DNA of 64,000 nt from Heterodera schachtii (taxonomy: Eukaryota > Nematoda > Chromadorea > Rhabditida > Heteroderidae). The first letter of the stretch is position 1. Each line of letters opens with the position of its first letter. A program made the translations under genes and the position numbers. The stretch is taken from the NCBI GenBank assembly GCA_023374025.1, contig SIJG01000064.1, positions 705,943 to 769,942 on the forward strand, in the 5' to 3' direction. This document shows positions 11,181 through 24,400 of the stretch, piece after piece. The notes under the pieces were generated by a model. It was given only the letters and a program-made list of their open reading frames with translations. It was not told the origin of the DNA and searched no databases.

Positions 11181-13359
11181 ATGAGTGAATTTGCTTTTGG
11201 TCAATTAACTTTTCTTCGTCCGTTTATCATTTTAATTCTTTTTTGTGTCGGCGTTTTATCTGATACGGAAACGAATAAACAAACAGAAAATTCCGCTCCA
11301 TTAAGCAGGTTATTTTGATCATTAAATTTTTAATTTATTTTCCTTTTGAAAATGAAGACAAAAATAAATAATTATATTAATTAAAACTGCTAACAATTTA
11401 GAGACAATTCGGCTCATTTGGCTCGTGTGCTGCAATTACGGCAAAACCATGAAGTAATTACGCACCGAAAAAGGGACGAAAAAAGAACAAATGCCAAAAC
11501 AAATAATGGGAAGGCAAAACGGTACAAATGTTTTTTGGTCGATGACAACGACTCGGAGGAGGTAATGACATTTAATTAATTATTCATTAAAAAAGAAAAT
11601 TTTAACTTTAAATGCCGATTTAAATATTCGTTACTGTGTTTAGAATTTGACTCAACAAAAAAGTTATTTTGCCAAATTCCAAGAACGTCAAAGGCTTCCC
11701 ACTGACATTTTGGGTTTGTTTCGACTAATTAGTGAAAATTATTCCAATTTAAAAATGATTAATTCCGCGTAATAATCATGCCATTTTCAGGTTGGGAAGA
11801 AAGCCCCCGTCGATCTGCTGGAGCTGCTGGGGCACGATATTTGTATTTTTCAACCAAAGGCACAACACCCGAACCAATAATTGAGGTAAGTTTGTGGACT
11901 AATTATAACAATTAAGTTATAATTGCTATTTTAATGATAAAGGTACATTTTTTAATGGATTAATAAATAAACGTAAATATTTTTGTCATAAATTGCTTCT
12001 TTCAAGTACATTGACGAGGACAATCTCAACGAGGCCGAAGTTGGCACCACCGCACCTTTTGAGGGCACGGCCGAATTTTCAATCGGAGCATTGGCACCTC
12101 AACGGACGACGATGAGGGCGATGGCACCGAAGCAGCAGAAGTTGAACATGCAAACAGCAATTACTGCTACAACACCTGTGGTGGTTAAATGAAAAAATAA
12201 AAATTATATAAGCATTTAAAGTATACGGATTGGGTATTAAATATAAAATAAGTGATAAATTGTAAATTAAATTCAAAGAGTTCAAAAACATCTGATGAAA
12301 AGCAGCAAGAGGAAGAATATATCGAAGGGATTGGAGGTAATTTGGCGAAACTGCTTTAAATATTCATAATAATTCTTAAGATGACTTATATATCGCAACA
12401 ACAGCACGGAAACCGCCCGTTCAGCAACAACAAACAATGCCAACAACAGAAGCAACAAAAAGGGCCCAAGTCAAAATGCCAAGGGCACGAAGTAACGTGA
12501 AGCCCTCAAACAATGCTTAATTGAAATTCATTTCAAAAAAGGCATTCCTGGCGTCGCGGTTTTTGACGGTGGTACCAATAAAATTGTCGACGAAAAGGCA
12601 GAAGACAAAATAGGGCAATTTATGCCGGCTGTTAAAATCAAAGCATCAATGAGGCCATTTAACGTGCCAATGGCACCGCCTCTCTCAAATAAAGCAGAAA
12701 GTAACAAAAATTATAACAAAAAAATAACCATTGATGCCAATCAAACAGAAGCCAAAGAAATATTTGGAGAAATTGAAAAGGACGAAAAGCCAAAGGACAG
12801 AACGGTGGAAGAAACACAAGGACAACAGCAGCAGCAGCAACAACAACTGATCAGAATAACGCCATTACGAAAGGGAGCGACTGATCAGCAGCAGACAAAG
12901 GGGGAGACGGAAGAGATGAAGCCGAAGCAATGGCACGGCACCAAAACGGAAGGGGAGGGACAGTGGGCGGAAGGCGGGGAGCAGCGGATGATGCCACCGA
13001 TACAAAATGTGCAACGCGACGCGCAAGGTGGGCAATGAGTGGAGAGAAATGCCGGAAGGAATGCCCATTTTAACACAATTAATTAAGGGAGGCCGTTACT
13101 TTTGTCGCCGGAACATTGCAAAATGGTAAATTTTATTGTCATTACATTCGAATTTCATAATTTGGCACATTTTCACCAGGTTGACCATTATTCGAGTCTT
13201 TACGGCGTCAAAGACGTGCCCTCCTTCGTGCATAATAATTGTGCATTTGCCAAAATGTATTTGCCGACTGCAACTTGTGCCGAAATTGACATTTTAATCT
13301 CGTCATGTTATCAGCCAAGAAATGACCAGCAACAGCTGAAAAAGAGGGGCCGACTTTGA
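11181..13359 (+). CDS. Secreted Gln/Thr-rich protein with C-terminal four-Cys module
   Basis: Ten exons: 11181-11308, 11402-11561, 11644-11713, 11791-11885, 12007-12183, 12279-12336, 12405-12491, 12542-13027, 13088-13125 and 13180-13359. They sum to 1,479 nt (492 residues plus stop) with every phase matching. A hydrophobic segment near the N-terminus (FIILILFCVGVLS) should act as signal peptide. The middle is low complexity, rich in Gln, Thr, Lys and Glu, with basic cleavage-like sites (HRKR, AKR). The last ~75 residues are the only structured part: SPEHCKMVDHYSSLYGVKDV, then NNC, ATC and SSC. That gives four cysteines spaced 23, 11 and 10 residues, as in a small disulphide domain. I do not recognise the domain. 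Two exons could be shifted slightly by alternative splice sites. Confidence 0.65.
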
Positions 13360-13541
13360 ATTGCGCAAATGACACAAATATAATTTATTCATAAATTATT
13401 TCTGAGAATACAATTGTTGGTAATACATATATTTATTTACAAATGTATAAAATATGAAAATGGCATTTTTGTTTTTGGATTGAGTAAATGGGCCAAAATG
13501 TGTCCAAATATGGCAAATCTCCATTCGTCCCCCCCCCCCTC

Positions 13542-16500
13542 TCATCGTTCTTCCGATTCTTGGCTCTCCTCGTCCTCTTCTTCGTCTCCCCCTTGGTAAA
13601 ATTCGTCCCCCTTTTCGTGCTTTGTCGGCACAAATGTTGATGGTGATGTCCCATCACAACATTCTTCGTTGGATGTCGGTGAGCTGTTCCGAACGGAATT
13701 TGGTATCATCGACGACCCCGGCGGGGAGGCACTCCCTTTCGCTTCCACTGCCGTTGATGTTCTGAGGTTAAGCGGGAGTTCGAACAGACGGGCGAGCTCA
13801 AAAAGAATGCCAAAGTTACGGGAAAGGGGTGAAGCGGACCAACCCAAATAGAATGCCAAAGTTATGGGAAAAAGAGGTGAATGACCTCAAACATATGCCA
13901 ATGTTACGTACGTAAAAATGGCGAAACGGCTCAACTCCTTCTGTGCTGGGTTTAGCATTTTATTTTATTTTTTAAGTCCACAAATACTTACTTAGTTACT
14001 GGCTTGTTAACTCTATTCAAATTAATTTCCATTTAAATTTCCAAAAATGACAAATTTCATAAATTGTGCCAGTGTCGTTATTCATAATGGATTAAGTCAC
14101 CTTTACCTTTCTGGCCAATGGGAAAAGCTCGTCTCTCCGTGACAGCAATTCCGGTCTCAATAAACTGAGCTGTGCCGCCGCTTCGTTCACAATTCGTTCG
14201 TGCCGTGTCAGTGCTTTGTTTGGCTTTCTCTTCGCGTCAAATCGGCCGTAAATGCGCGCGAAGAGGCGAAAATGTTCCAGCCGAAGAGGGTTATCCGGCG
14301 GCAAACTCATCGCCTCTAATAAACCCCTGAATTAATGCCCTGAGGCGTAAATTGAAACCGATTTTATTGGTTTCCCATGGGAGTTTTTGCAGGGCTTCCA
14401 TCGAAAAATTTTCAAAATCAGAACAGCAAGGCAAAAAATAAGACTTTAGGGTCAAAAATGAGAACATTTTGCAAAAGCAATCAGTTATTTTTACAATTAT
14501 CCAGTCCCAGATCAAAACTGAAAGCTCTGAATTAGATTCGCAATTTTGAGCTAATTAGTGAGGTTACTGAGAGTGGTTGGTTGTGTTAATGATTCTCGCT
14601 GTCATGGCCTTGCCTTTCCATGCGCCTTCTATTTTGGCCCTGCCTTGGCTCTAATTGGATAGGCAATTGCTCGACCATTTCCTGCGCAAATTGTCGCAGC
14701 CGCGAAATTTCGGCATCGGTCAACCGATCGTTGGGGGAGGAAGAAGAAGTGCCAGTGGAAAAGGAACCTTATAAGCATGAAAATAAAAATGATATTTATA
14801 AGGATTAAAGTGGAATGGAAAAATAAGTTTGTTTGAATGGATTTTTAAAAATTTTGTTTAAATTTTACCAGCCGATGCTTCGGCCACCGCTGTGCCCGCC
14901 TCGTCGCCCCTCCCCGCCATTTCTTTGGCACTTCGGCTGTTGGCCGATGCCATTCCCACTCCTTGTGCTGCGCTCGTCGTCGGTGTGGTCGGCGGTGGAG
15001 AAAATGAGGACAATTTAATCCGTTTGGATGGTCCGTCGGAGTCGTCCCGGGGCAGTTGCTGAGTTTGGAACTGTTGTTGAAGTTGGTAAGGGGAGAACGG
15101 TTGGGTGTGCTGCTGCTGTTGTTGGTGAACATTGGGCGTGAAATGGGACGGGTTGACCAAACTGAGCAGAAAGGAGGACGGGTCGGGCAGCGGAAGCGCA
15201 ATTGCCGTGGCACTTGGCGATGCTAAACGGGCCAAACGGACAGTGAGAACAAATGTCGGCCCATCCCAACTTGTAATAATTCTTTTTATAATTTGATATA
15301 ATTTCAGTTTCTAATGAAGAAACCATTTATGCTTTTTGTTGACAGGCATAAATTGTTTAATTAATCTAATTAATGAGAAAAAAACTTTTATTTTAATGGA
15401 GCCATAATAGTGGTGACTAAAAATAATCTTTTGCTTGGGCTGCTAATGTCTTAAAAAAAGTTTCTGCTTGCCCATTTGACCACCCATTAAGCATGGCAGG
15501 ACATTTGGACAGAGCAACACTTTAACAATGGTCAATTGCTGGCAGTTGTCAAAATAGTCACCCCCCGCCATCCCCGAATGCCGAACTGCTTGGTCCCGTC
15601 GACCGCTGTCCAGCAGAATTGCCGAACATATTTTGCTGTGTAATGACTTGGGTGGACGATGGCATTGTCAGCATTGAACTGGTGGCAGCCGCAAAGAAAA
15701 TATCGGATGGCGTGGCGGAGGTTGTCATCGGCTGAGAATGGCACAACTGATCAGCTGATGCGGACGGAAGATAGCCTAAGGCACAAACCATTCATTGTAA
15801 AAGGATAATTAAACTGATTACCGGGCACAAGGAATTGGAGGGCAGCGGTGAGATTATCGGACGACGAAGTGGAGGGAAAGTCAATGGGCGGGAGGCCTGG
15901 GAAAATCATTGTGTTTCCGGCGAGGGGTTAAGCCAAAAGAAAAGTGTGAAACCGATGAAAGGGACGGCACTGATCAGAAATTGGGCCCGGTTTAGAGAGA
16001 ATTCGCTTAGCGTCCGTTGTAAGCGGCGCACATGGAGCGGCTTCGACGCCATGCCGACCTTTTTTAATTGCCATATTTAACAAATTACGCCAATTACCCC
16101 GTACCATTTCATCCTTTTTTTTTTTTTTGCTTACCAATGACATTATTTCCAGAAATTCCTCCTCGTCACATTGCATAATTTGGTCAATGTCGTCACCGCC
16201 TTGTGAGATGAAAGTGTCGAAATATCTCAAAAGATTGTGCAGGTATTTACTAAATTAGGCACCTGATGGACTGACTGAGTGAGTTTTGCGCGGTATAAAA
16301 CTGCTTGGAGTTGCCATTCGGCGAGTGATTGTGCCGTTCGCATGCCGGAAATGAGCACGGAGGAAGTTGGTCTAATTTTGAAGGGAGCATTTGTATGGGA
16401 TGAATGAAATCAAATTCTGATTAAAATCAAAGCTATTTGCATGTAAAAACCAATTTGATTGGAATGAATGTCCAAATTTTGAGAATTTGCAAGGAATATT

Positions 16501-16663
16501 TGATAAGATTCCTCTTCAATGGCCACCTGCTGTTTGTGTTGTTGCTGGTGTTGTTCTGTTGCTGTGTGCTCGGCGACTGCTCATTCATTGGCGGACTTGG
16601 CGTCACATTTGGCTGCTGTTGGGCCGTACAGCTCGAATTCGTCGCATTGGATTTTTCCCCCAT
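13542..16663 (-). CDS. mab-10-like: NAB-family transcriptional co-regulator (mab-10 homologue)
   Basis: Exons on the minus strand are 16663-16527, 16371-16276, 16225-16135, 16058-15953, 15896-15822, 15775-15569, 15222-14869, 14767-14614, 14326-14107 and 13796-13542, giving 564 residues. NAB proteins bind EGR-type zinc-finger factors; in C. elegans MAB-10 acts with LIN-29 in the larval-to-adult switch, in the nucleus. NCD1 is visible as [16 protein letters not shown], then [35 protein letters not shown] and RRLQ. NCD2 is visible as [14 protein letters not shown], then [20 protein letters not shown] and LFPLARK. Between them lie Ser/Pro/Gln-rich linkers and a basic SKRIKL nuclear signal. Two introns (after 15569 and after 14614) have GC donors. 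The acidic C-terminal exon is the least certain part, and a small exon near 13905-13940 is possible. Confidence 0.88.
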
Positions 16664-19026
16664 TTTCTGTTGAATTTCACAAATCAAATCAAAAAATTTG
16701 CCTGGAATTATTGGAATTATTTGTGTAAATATTCTTTTTCAAATTCTTCAAATTTTATCTTTGTGCTTCGCTTCTTTTGAATTAAGCAAAAAAATTCATG
16801 TGGAACCAAAGAGAGAAGCGATTGGATGGGAGGAAAGAAAGTAAATTGGTGGAAACAAACAAAAAAGGGGTGCTGAAAGAAAGAAAGAATGAAAGAAGAA
16901 ACCGGAATACGGGAGGAGGAGGGGAGGCATAATGACAACTAATGAGGGAGGGAGGGGATGGGAATGGGGCGATTTTATTGGGGGGGGGGGGGGGACAAAA
17001 ACGGGCACTACGGTACAAAAGCAAAAAGCACACCGCCTCAGGGGATAATGTAAAAGAGGAAGTGGATGGACACTACCGTAATGAAAGGCACACCGAAAAA
17101 GGGCCTACCGTAATAGACTCATTAAAAAAAACCATTTTATTATAAAAGAATTAAATCATTTAAATTGAACAAGAAAAAGCATAAATTTACGAATTGTTTG
17201 CTTTTTGTCATCTGCATTTTGCATCATCTTTATATTTTGGTGAAAATTGTAATTTTGCCTTGGGAATATTTGCCTTTTCTTGGGAAGAGAATGCCAATCT
17301 TCGGTCCATCATTTTTTGCCAAAAGGGAATACATTTGGTTGGCGTTGGTTGGTGTGACGGGCGAATGGAGCGGCAGCGGCGCTGGGGGGGGGGGGGGACA
17401 GAGGTCGGCAAAAAATGGCTGTCCCTCCCCCGCCACGGCTCCCCGCCCCCGTCCCATGTCGTGAGAGTGCGCCCCCTCCCCCCCCCCCCCCCCCCCCCCG
17501 CCATTTCTTCACTCGCACACACCGCCGATTCGCCACCCCCGGGGGCTGACCCCGTGCTAGTCAGCGGGAACATAAAAAATGAATATGGAATGGGCATGGG
17601 GGAAGGGGGGGGGGGGGGGAGAATCGGCGGATGTGTGTGGGGAATTGGGGGGAGGGGGGAAAGAATGGCAGGGGGGGGGGGCAATGTGGACACACTTTCA
17701 TAAGCAACAAATGAAAAACTGCTGCTTGGTGTTGGAGAGAAGAGAGAAGCATTTGGAGAACAAATGAGTTGCTAACATCAAAATGGTGAAATTATTTTGC
17801 AAAAAAATTAAAAATAAAATATTTGAAATTGAAAAGCTGCAGAGATATCACTGAACAAATATTGATAGGTATTTGAAGAAATTAAAATTACGTCGCAATA
17901 AATTAAATTATTTGAATTTTCATTTTAAATTTTGATACAAAGCGAAAAAGGATATGTGAGATAAATTGCATTTGCTAAAATGAAAGAGAAGGGAAACTTC
18001 AAATTGAAAAAGGCAAATTAAATTTTAAAATTTAATAATTTAAAAATGGGAGGGATTAGCACAAACGAAAACTTTGAATTAATTTTGGATTGGTGTGAAG
18101 AGTAAAACAAATTTGCTGGCCGAATGAATGCTTTCCCCCTCCTCCCCTCCCCCCCCCCCCCTCTCTTTCATCCGCTCGCAAGGGAAAAAAACTTGAAAAA
18201 TCGGCGGCGGTGCTGCTCCGCACCAACCCCAGGTTTTTTTTACTCGCACGTCCAATCCCGACCCTCCGCGGGATGTTTTTCGCCCGAAGGGACAAAAATT
18301 GCCCACGGCGTGCGCCCGCTGTCATTGGGGGGGGGGGGGGGGAAGGGGGAGAAACAGTGAGAGGGCAGAGAAGCAAAGAGCAAAATAATAATACCAAATT
18401 CACAGGTCGAGACTCACTCTCGGCTTCCCCTCGCCCACTCTCCGTGCTTTGCACACTCTTTCCCCACCCGTTTTTCTCTGCTTTATCACTGCCCAATCCA
18501 ATCGCCGCTTCTACCGCACTTCGGCGGGCGACGGACGGCGGGGGGAGAGAGAAAAATGAAAAAAATTACGGTCATAAAAAATTGGCACCAACGAAATGAA
18601 CGGAAAGAAAGAATTGAATGTTACGAGAGAAGAAGAGAAGTGGGGGCGAAGAGGGGGGAAATTGGATTAATTTATGGAGAAAGGCAAAACAAATTGAAAT
18701 TACCAAAATAAATGCAAAAATACAAAATTTATACCATTTTAAAATAGTAAAAAAAATCTTTTCGCAATTAAATTTTAAAAATTGAATTCCTGAAATTTTG
18801 TAATTTTATTTTCACGTATATTAAAAGCTTTAATATTATTCAATAAAAGTGATTAATTAGAAGGTTTGGGAAAAATGTGGAAACTCCGATTTGTGTGTTG
18901 GGTTGTGATGTGACAATTGCGACGCCGACAATTGAGGGCGCAAAATTAAATGATCCCAAAATCCATTTTTTCTTAAATTTTTTAATGCATTTCCTCAGTA
19001 TAACAAAAAAAAAGGCAAAATGTTAA
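16664..19026. other. Gene-poor region with many poly-G/poly-C tracts
   Basis: No gene supported. G or C homopolymers of about 9-20 bp occur near 16979, 17386, 17475, 17606, 17670, 18150 and 18327, with GA- and CT-rich stretches between them. They create Pro-, Gly- and Ser-rich open frames on both strands that I regard as artefacts. Confidence 0.6.
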
Positions 19027-19096
19027 GCCTTGGGTCGAAATCGAACTCATGCGTTCAGCCAATCGTTGGCAGCTCGACCATTGAGCTACAGAGGCA
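19027..19096 (-). pseudogene. tRNA-like relic
   Basis: The minus strand has an A-box-like TAGCTCAATGGTCGA and a B-box-like GAGTTCGATTTC at tRNA spacing. However, the acceptor stem does not pair over seven bases and position 33 of the anticodon loop is A instead of T. It is probably a degenerate tRNA or tRNA-derived SINE head. Confidence 0.4.
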
Positions 19097-19891
19097 CATC
19101 CGCCCAGGGCCTATTCAAATTAGGATCGTATCAACTGAGAATTAAACCCCGCTTTCCGCCAGCTAACCTCTTCCTTATAATAATATCCCATCGCTACCAT
19201 AAAAACTTATGAATTTGACTTAACTCAAGAGATTGCTGGTGAGGCAATATTAGCGCCGCATTTGTCCTGTGTTGTGGGAAGGTTGCTTTCATTTTCAATA
19301 AATGTAAAAAATATATATTTTTAATCTAATAGTCCCAATCATTTAGCATAAATAGTATCTCAAACTAAATAATTATGGCAAAATTACATAAAAATGACCT
19401 AAAAGTAAAACAGAAGCCAAAATATTTATTCATGACATAAAAAACTCATTCCCATTTATTATTTTACCTATCCATTTAATAAACTGCAAATTTAACATCT
19501 TTAGAATTAATCAATCCACTTGCATCTGTTGATCAATCAGTTCGCGACATTGACCAATTGATGTTCCAGCTTAAAATGTTCGGGCTAATCAAAATGGGAT
19601 CATTGCTAATGCGTAAGATAAAGCGTTTTTGTCTGATCATTATCCTGCCGCTTCCCGCGTTTTCCCTGAAATTTGTTCGGCCTTTTCCTTCCCTGATGAT
19701 GATCCCAAATAGTGACAATACACCAGTGGCCCACAGGGGCTAAGTGTTAAAGGAAAGTCTTTGAAATTAGTCGTTAATCTGAAAAAAAGCCGAAGAAACT
19801 ATGTATTTGCGAGACTAAATAAATCAAAGCTTTTGTTTGATATATAAGCTTAACAAAATTAAAAATATTAAATAAATGAATTATTTATAAA
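19097..19891. other. Intergenic, no gene seen
   Basis: AT-rich sequence without a supported gene. Short open frames at 19533-19743 overlap on opposite strands and show no family features. Confidence 0.45.
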
Positions 19892-20322
19892 TAGGGTTAT
19901 AAATTATATGGACTAGAAAATACCAAATATGGACATAAAATATGGACTAAAAAAGCCCGAAATATGGACTAAAAAGCACAAAATAGCCAAATATGGACCA
20001 ATACATCTCAAAATTTTTGGGTAATAATCTCATTGTGTTGTCAGAGAAAATTTCGGAAGCGAAAAAAATATTCAGGGGAGTATTTTTCGATTTTTTTACA
20101 TTTTTCAATGAAAATTTGCCAAAAATGGCCGAAATATGGAATAAAAATGCAAAAATGGCGGAATATGGATTTATTCCCGAAAACCCCCAAAATATGGATT
20201 TATATGGACTTAAAACCTTCACCGAATTAAAAAAATTTAACGTAGTGCTATTTTTGTGCCCCTTTCTTTATAGCATATGCGTAGGAAAAAAAATATTTAA
20301 TTTATATACGTTTATAACCCTA
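19892..20322. mobile_element. hAT-like non-autonomous element, 431 bp (ATATGGAC-word family)
   Basis: The ends TAGGGTTATAAA and TTTATAACCCTA are perfect inverted repeats. Both are flanked by the 8-bp direct repeat TTTATAAA (19884-19891 and 20323-20330). The interior repeats AAATATGGAC many times. The structure parallels the element at 3940 but the internal word differs. An open frame inside it (19993-20403) has no transposase features. Confidence 0.85.
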
Positions 20323-20330
20323 TTTATAAA

Positions 20331-21426
20331 ATATATAAATATTTTGGTGTCTTTTCATTTCATCATCATTTTAATTCTTTTCTTTTTTTATATGCACAAT
20401 TAAACTGCTGAACAATGATTTATTCTCTTTTCTTAATTAGTTATAAATCTTGTTTTTTTTCTTTTAGCCATTTTCTCATTTTGAATTTATGCGATCCCTC
20501 GGGAAAAGTCTCCCCCCCCCCCAAAAAAAAAAAGATTGAAATTTCGTCTGTGTGAATGATTTTGACAGAAGTACAGAATATTATTCTTTAAATCCAAACC
20601 AAAATTCCTCCCTTTACTTTAATTGTGACAATTTGTTAAAAATATAATTAAAAATGAATGGCACGAAATTATATATTATAGGCAAAATTTGTGTTTTTAT
20701 AAAAAAAATTTCATAGGCCACCTTTGAAAAATGGCCAAAATCTTTTTTTGTCCCAATTTGTAAAGGGGAGATGGGACTATTGAAAGAACTTAAAAGAAAA
20801 TCAACCAAACTTTTTCATTTTTTCACTTTCTAAAAGCGGCAGTACTAATTATGGTATTTATCTAGTTGTGAAAAATATACTTTCTGTCCTATGAGCGGAC
20901 TGAACCAAGGCGAAACTGAAGAGACTGCAAGCTTATCCATTAGGCCAGGTGGTTAACAAATCCAATATTAATTAATTTTGGAAAAATATCAATTATTCTG
21001 ACAATTAATTTAAATTTCCTAATGTGTTAAGAGAAGTTGCTTTCTTAAGCTTAACGATATTTTTGCACTCGCCTCAATTGAGCATTAATCTTCCTCCCGA
21101 GAAAGCTTCTTTTCTCAATCGTAGTTTTAATTTTGTAAATTTTGATTTTCCAGACAATTAATAAATGAATATTTATTTATTATGAAACAAGTATTTTTTC
21201 ATCAATTTTTAATTTATTTCCGTACAATATTATTTTTAATTTTTAATAATTTGCGATTAAATAAAGAATGTCGGTTTTTTGAAATCTTCTGATTATTAAT
21301 AAAATTTTATACAGATTCTGTCATAAAATTGTAAATTTGTTGACAAGTAATGGCATTCTGAGACACCTGTTTAATAAACAAATATTAATTTAACAGTGTT
21401 ATAACAAAGGAGTCATTTTCGGCCAT
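20331..21426. other. Intergenic, no gene seen
   Basis: AT-rich sequence with a poly-C/poly-A junction near 20510 and the tRNA-like relic listed separately. No coding exon is supported. Confidence 0.45.
20889..20955 (-). pseudogene. tRNA-Arg-like relic
   Basis: The minus strand reads CCACCTGGCCTAATGGATAA, a good A-box arm as in tRNA-Arg, and later TTGGTTCAGTCC, a B-box-like arm. The acceptor and anticodon stems do not pair well. This is a decayed tRNA or tRNA-derived repeat. Confidence 0.4.
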
Positions 21427-24400
21427 TTATATTTCGCTACCGATTCTAAATTTAAATCTTTTAATTAAATTTTTAAATTTGATTATTACCAACAAAGCGC
21501 CGACCACGGCACCGGGAGAGCAAAAAGAATGTTCAGATGGGAAAAAAATATCAGCCATTGCGAATGTTTCAATCAGTTCAGAAGCAACATTCTTAATGTG
21601 AAAACGCAGTTTGGAAGCATTGAAATTTGATTTAATTGATTTTTCACCAAAGTGTCCAACAAAAGGTTCATCAATAAGCCGAATCTGATGCCAATCTCGG
21701 CCATATTGCCTATGTTTTGTGCGGCCATTGCGTGTAATTCCACAAAAAATGCATTCCGATGCGCTTTTTGCTGATCAGACAATGGCACAAAACGTTCAAC
21801 TAATGGAAGAAGTACAATTTTTATAGCAAAATACAAAGTAAAAATAATATTAAAAAACTTCAAAACAAAATTTGGCAAAATGCCGTAAGTAATGAGCCAG
21901 CGGACGGTTAAAACTCTTTGAAGCGTGAGACATAAAAATCCCTAAAAGGGAAGAGCGTATGGCCAGGGTTGGACGTAACTGATTTTCAATTACGGAAATC
22001 CGTAATCCCTAATTACGGTGATTTTTTCAGTTACGACCCGTAATCCGTAATTACTGAGGTCCAAAAATGCCGTAATTTGGCGTAATCCGTAATTTCAAAA
22101 TAATTTTTTTTTTAATTTTAAAAATTTTTATTTAAAAAATCTAATCTAAAAATTGGTTAAGAGTAATTTATGATCAGAATAAAGCTTTGAATGATTTTTT
22201 GAGGCTAAAAAATGGGCCGAAACCGGGAGAAAAATAGCAAAAATAGGGGCAAAAATGGCAGATTCAGAGCTGTGGTCGAAATTCTCAAAATTTTTCATTA
22301 ATTTTCAATGATCTCACCCTTTTAGGAAACTTTTTTAAAACAAAATTAAAAAGATTGTCCTGGTTTGGCGGTGGCGAAAGGAAAATAAATTAATAAATTA
22401 TAATTTGGGTCGTAAAAATGCATTTTTTTTTTGAATTTTTAGGGTTCATTTTGGGAATGATTTCTGAAAGGGTCCAGGCTATGTAAATTGACGACCTTTT
22501 TTTGATTTTTAAAACAGCTTTTTTCGCGGCGTGCTTTTTCCAAAAAACTGGGGAACATGGGGGGGGGGGTCAGGCGGCGCCGAAAGGCGCCGCCGGGAAA
22601 AATTTTTTATGCAATTTGCTAAAAGATTTTGTCTAAAAGTGACGAAGATTTAGAGCTAATATATAAAATAATTAGTTTTTGGGTCGGGCGGTGCCGATAA
22701 GCGCCGTCGAGGAAAAATTTTCAGAATTTTTAACGAATTTTGTTAAAAAATAGCCAAATTTTTTAGGCATTTCCTCTTTTCCCCTTCGCTAGCCTCCCAA
22801 CCCCCTTTTATGTATGTTAATAATACTACAAATTACCAAGAATAAGTCAGATGAAATCGAAATATGGGTAGCCTATTAATAAAAATAAAATAAAAAATTC
22901 ATTTTTAAAAAATAAACTTACAAGAAATCGTCTCGAAAAATAATCTAAAAAAAGCCAGTTACGGATCAAATTACGGAATAATCCCAAAAATCCGTAACTC
23001 CAAAAAGGCCGTAGTTCCGTAATCCATAATTACGTCCAGCCCTGGTATGGCCTAGTAGCTCAGCAGATGGAAAGAGCACTGGTTTGGGGGAGAAGCCAAT
23101 CGCTGCCCCAGCAGAGTCGACGGTCGGTTCACTTCCCCGCGCCCCCAAGCTTTCTCCCGATTGTGCCGATTTTGCCGGACTTACTGTAATTCCAAAACTG
23201 AATTCCGTTCAATGCACTCAGCTCAAGTTCGGACAAATTCAGCGACTTTAAACGTGAAACGATCACTCCGAAACTTTCCATGCATGCGAGCCCATACCTT
23301 CAATTTTCGAGCATAAATAAAATGGCCAATTTGTTTTATTTTCTGTTTTATCGAATTAAAATAAGCCAAAAATATTTGATTCGAAATCCCAAATGTTTGG
23401 TCTAACCTTTGATGTCTCTTTTTCTATTTTCTCTTGGGTTCGTTGTGGTTGGGTTGGGATGGAAACACAAAAAAGAATAAACGAAAAATTGGTCAAAATC
23501 AAAAGTTTACACTAAAATTCAATTTTTTACGGAAAGCTTTTTTTTCAAGGAAAACCTTTTCTTTGTTTTAACCTCCGAATTTTTCCATTTATTTTTTATT
23601 TGTATTTATACGCACTTTTTCATTTCATTGACCGATTCGTGAGAAGAAAAGAAGTAATCCAATTCATCTGTCGAGACTAAACAGCAGCCATTGAGCACCA
23701 AATATTTAATTGGGACATTTTGCCAGGGAAAGAATTTAAGCTAAAATATTTTTAAAAAGCCGCACAAAATAAAAAAGCACAGAATATTTAATCAATTACT
23801 TACTGTTGAGAAACAAATTCGTAAAATTTCTGCCTGAAATGTGTAGTTTTTGACAATGCCAATCTGAATTTTCAAAATGTTAAATTGTATACATTTGAAC
23901 AATAATTTTTAAAAAATAAATAAATTTAAATTAATTAATTAATTGATTGATTGGATGATTGATTGTTTGCCTTTATTTCTGTCGGTTGTTCATCGAGTTG
24001 AGGGAACTGTTCTCGGATGTGTTCAAGCAAAAGCACAACGCAACCGCGCTTAATTTGGGTGTGTTCGTCATGTCGGATCAAATGCAACTGACAAATGAGA
24101 ATTAGTTAATGATTGAACAATGCGTAATTAAATAATTAATTGGTTTTCCATTTTTAATTGCTTATTAATTAATTACCTGCTGGGCATCCAAAATGATTTT
24201 GCGCGTCCCTTCCAAAACACTGACCAACGCCCGTTGTCCATTGTCAATATTTCGGAAATATTGCATAAATTTGAATGAATTTGGAAAATTCAGACTCATC
24301 TGAAATTTGTGACGATAAAATTTTAAATATTTTTTAAAATTATATTTTGTAAATTACATTCATTTTAAGCGCATTTTCTCCACTGACATTAACAAATTCC

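Noticed and set aside
14833..15326. Alternative frames over the NAB linker exon
   Set aside because: The frame containing SKRIKL and joining NCD1 to NCD2 in phase explains the region.
17194..17703. Gly/Pro-rich frames on both strands, up to 169 codons
   Set aside because: Created by G and C homopolymers; no splice structure, family feature or codon bias.
18056..18599. Overlapping frames of 129-146 codons on both strands
   Set aside because: Same cause: C/G runs and low complexity; no homology pattern.
23045..23150. tRNA-like stretch (GTAGCTCAGCAGATGG ... GGTTCACTTCC)
   Set aside because: A- and B-box-like words are present, but the middle holds an extra ~30 nt and the stems do not pair; too weak to call, and it starts in the hAT target duplication.
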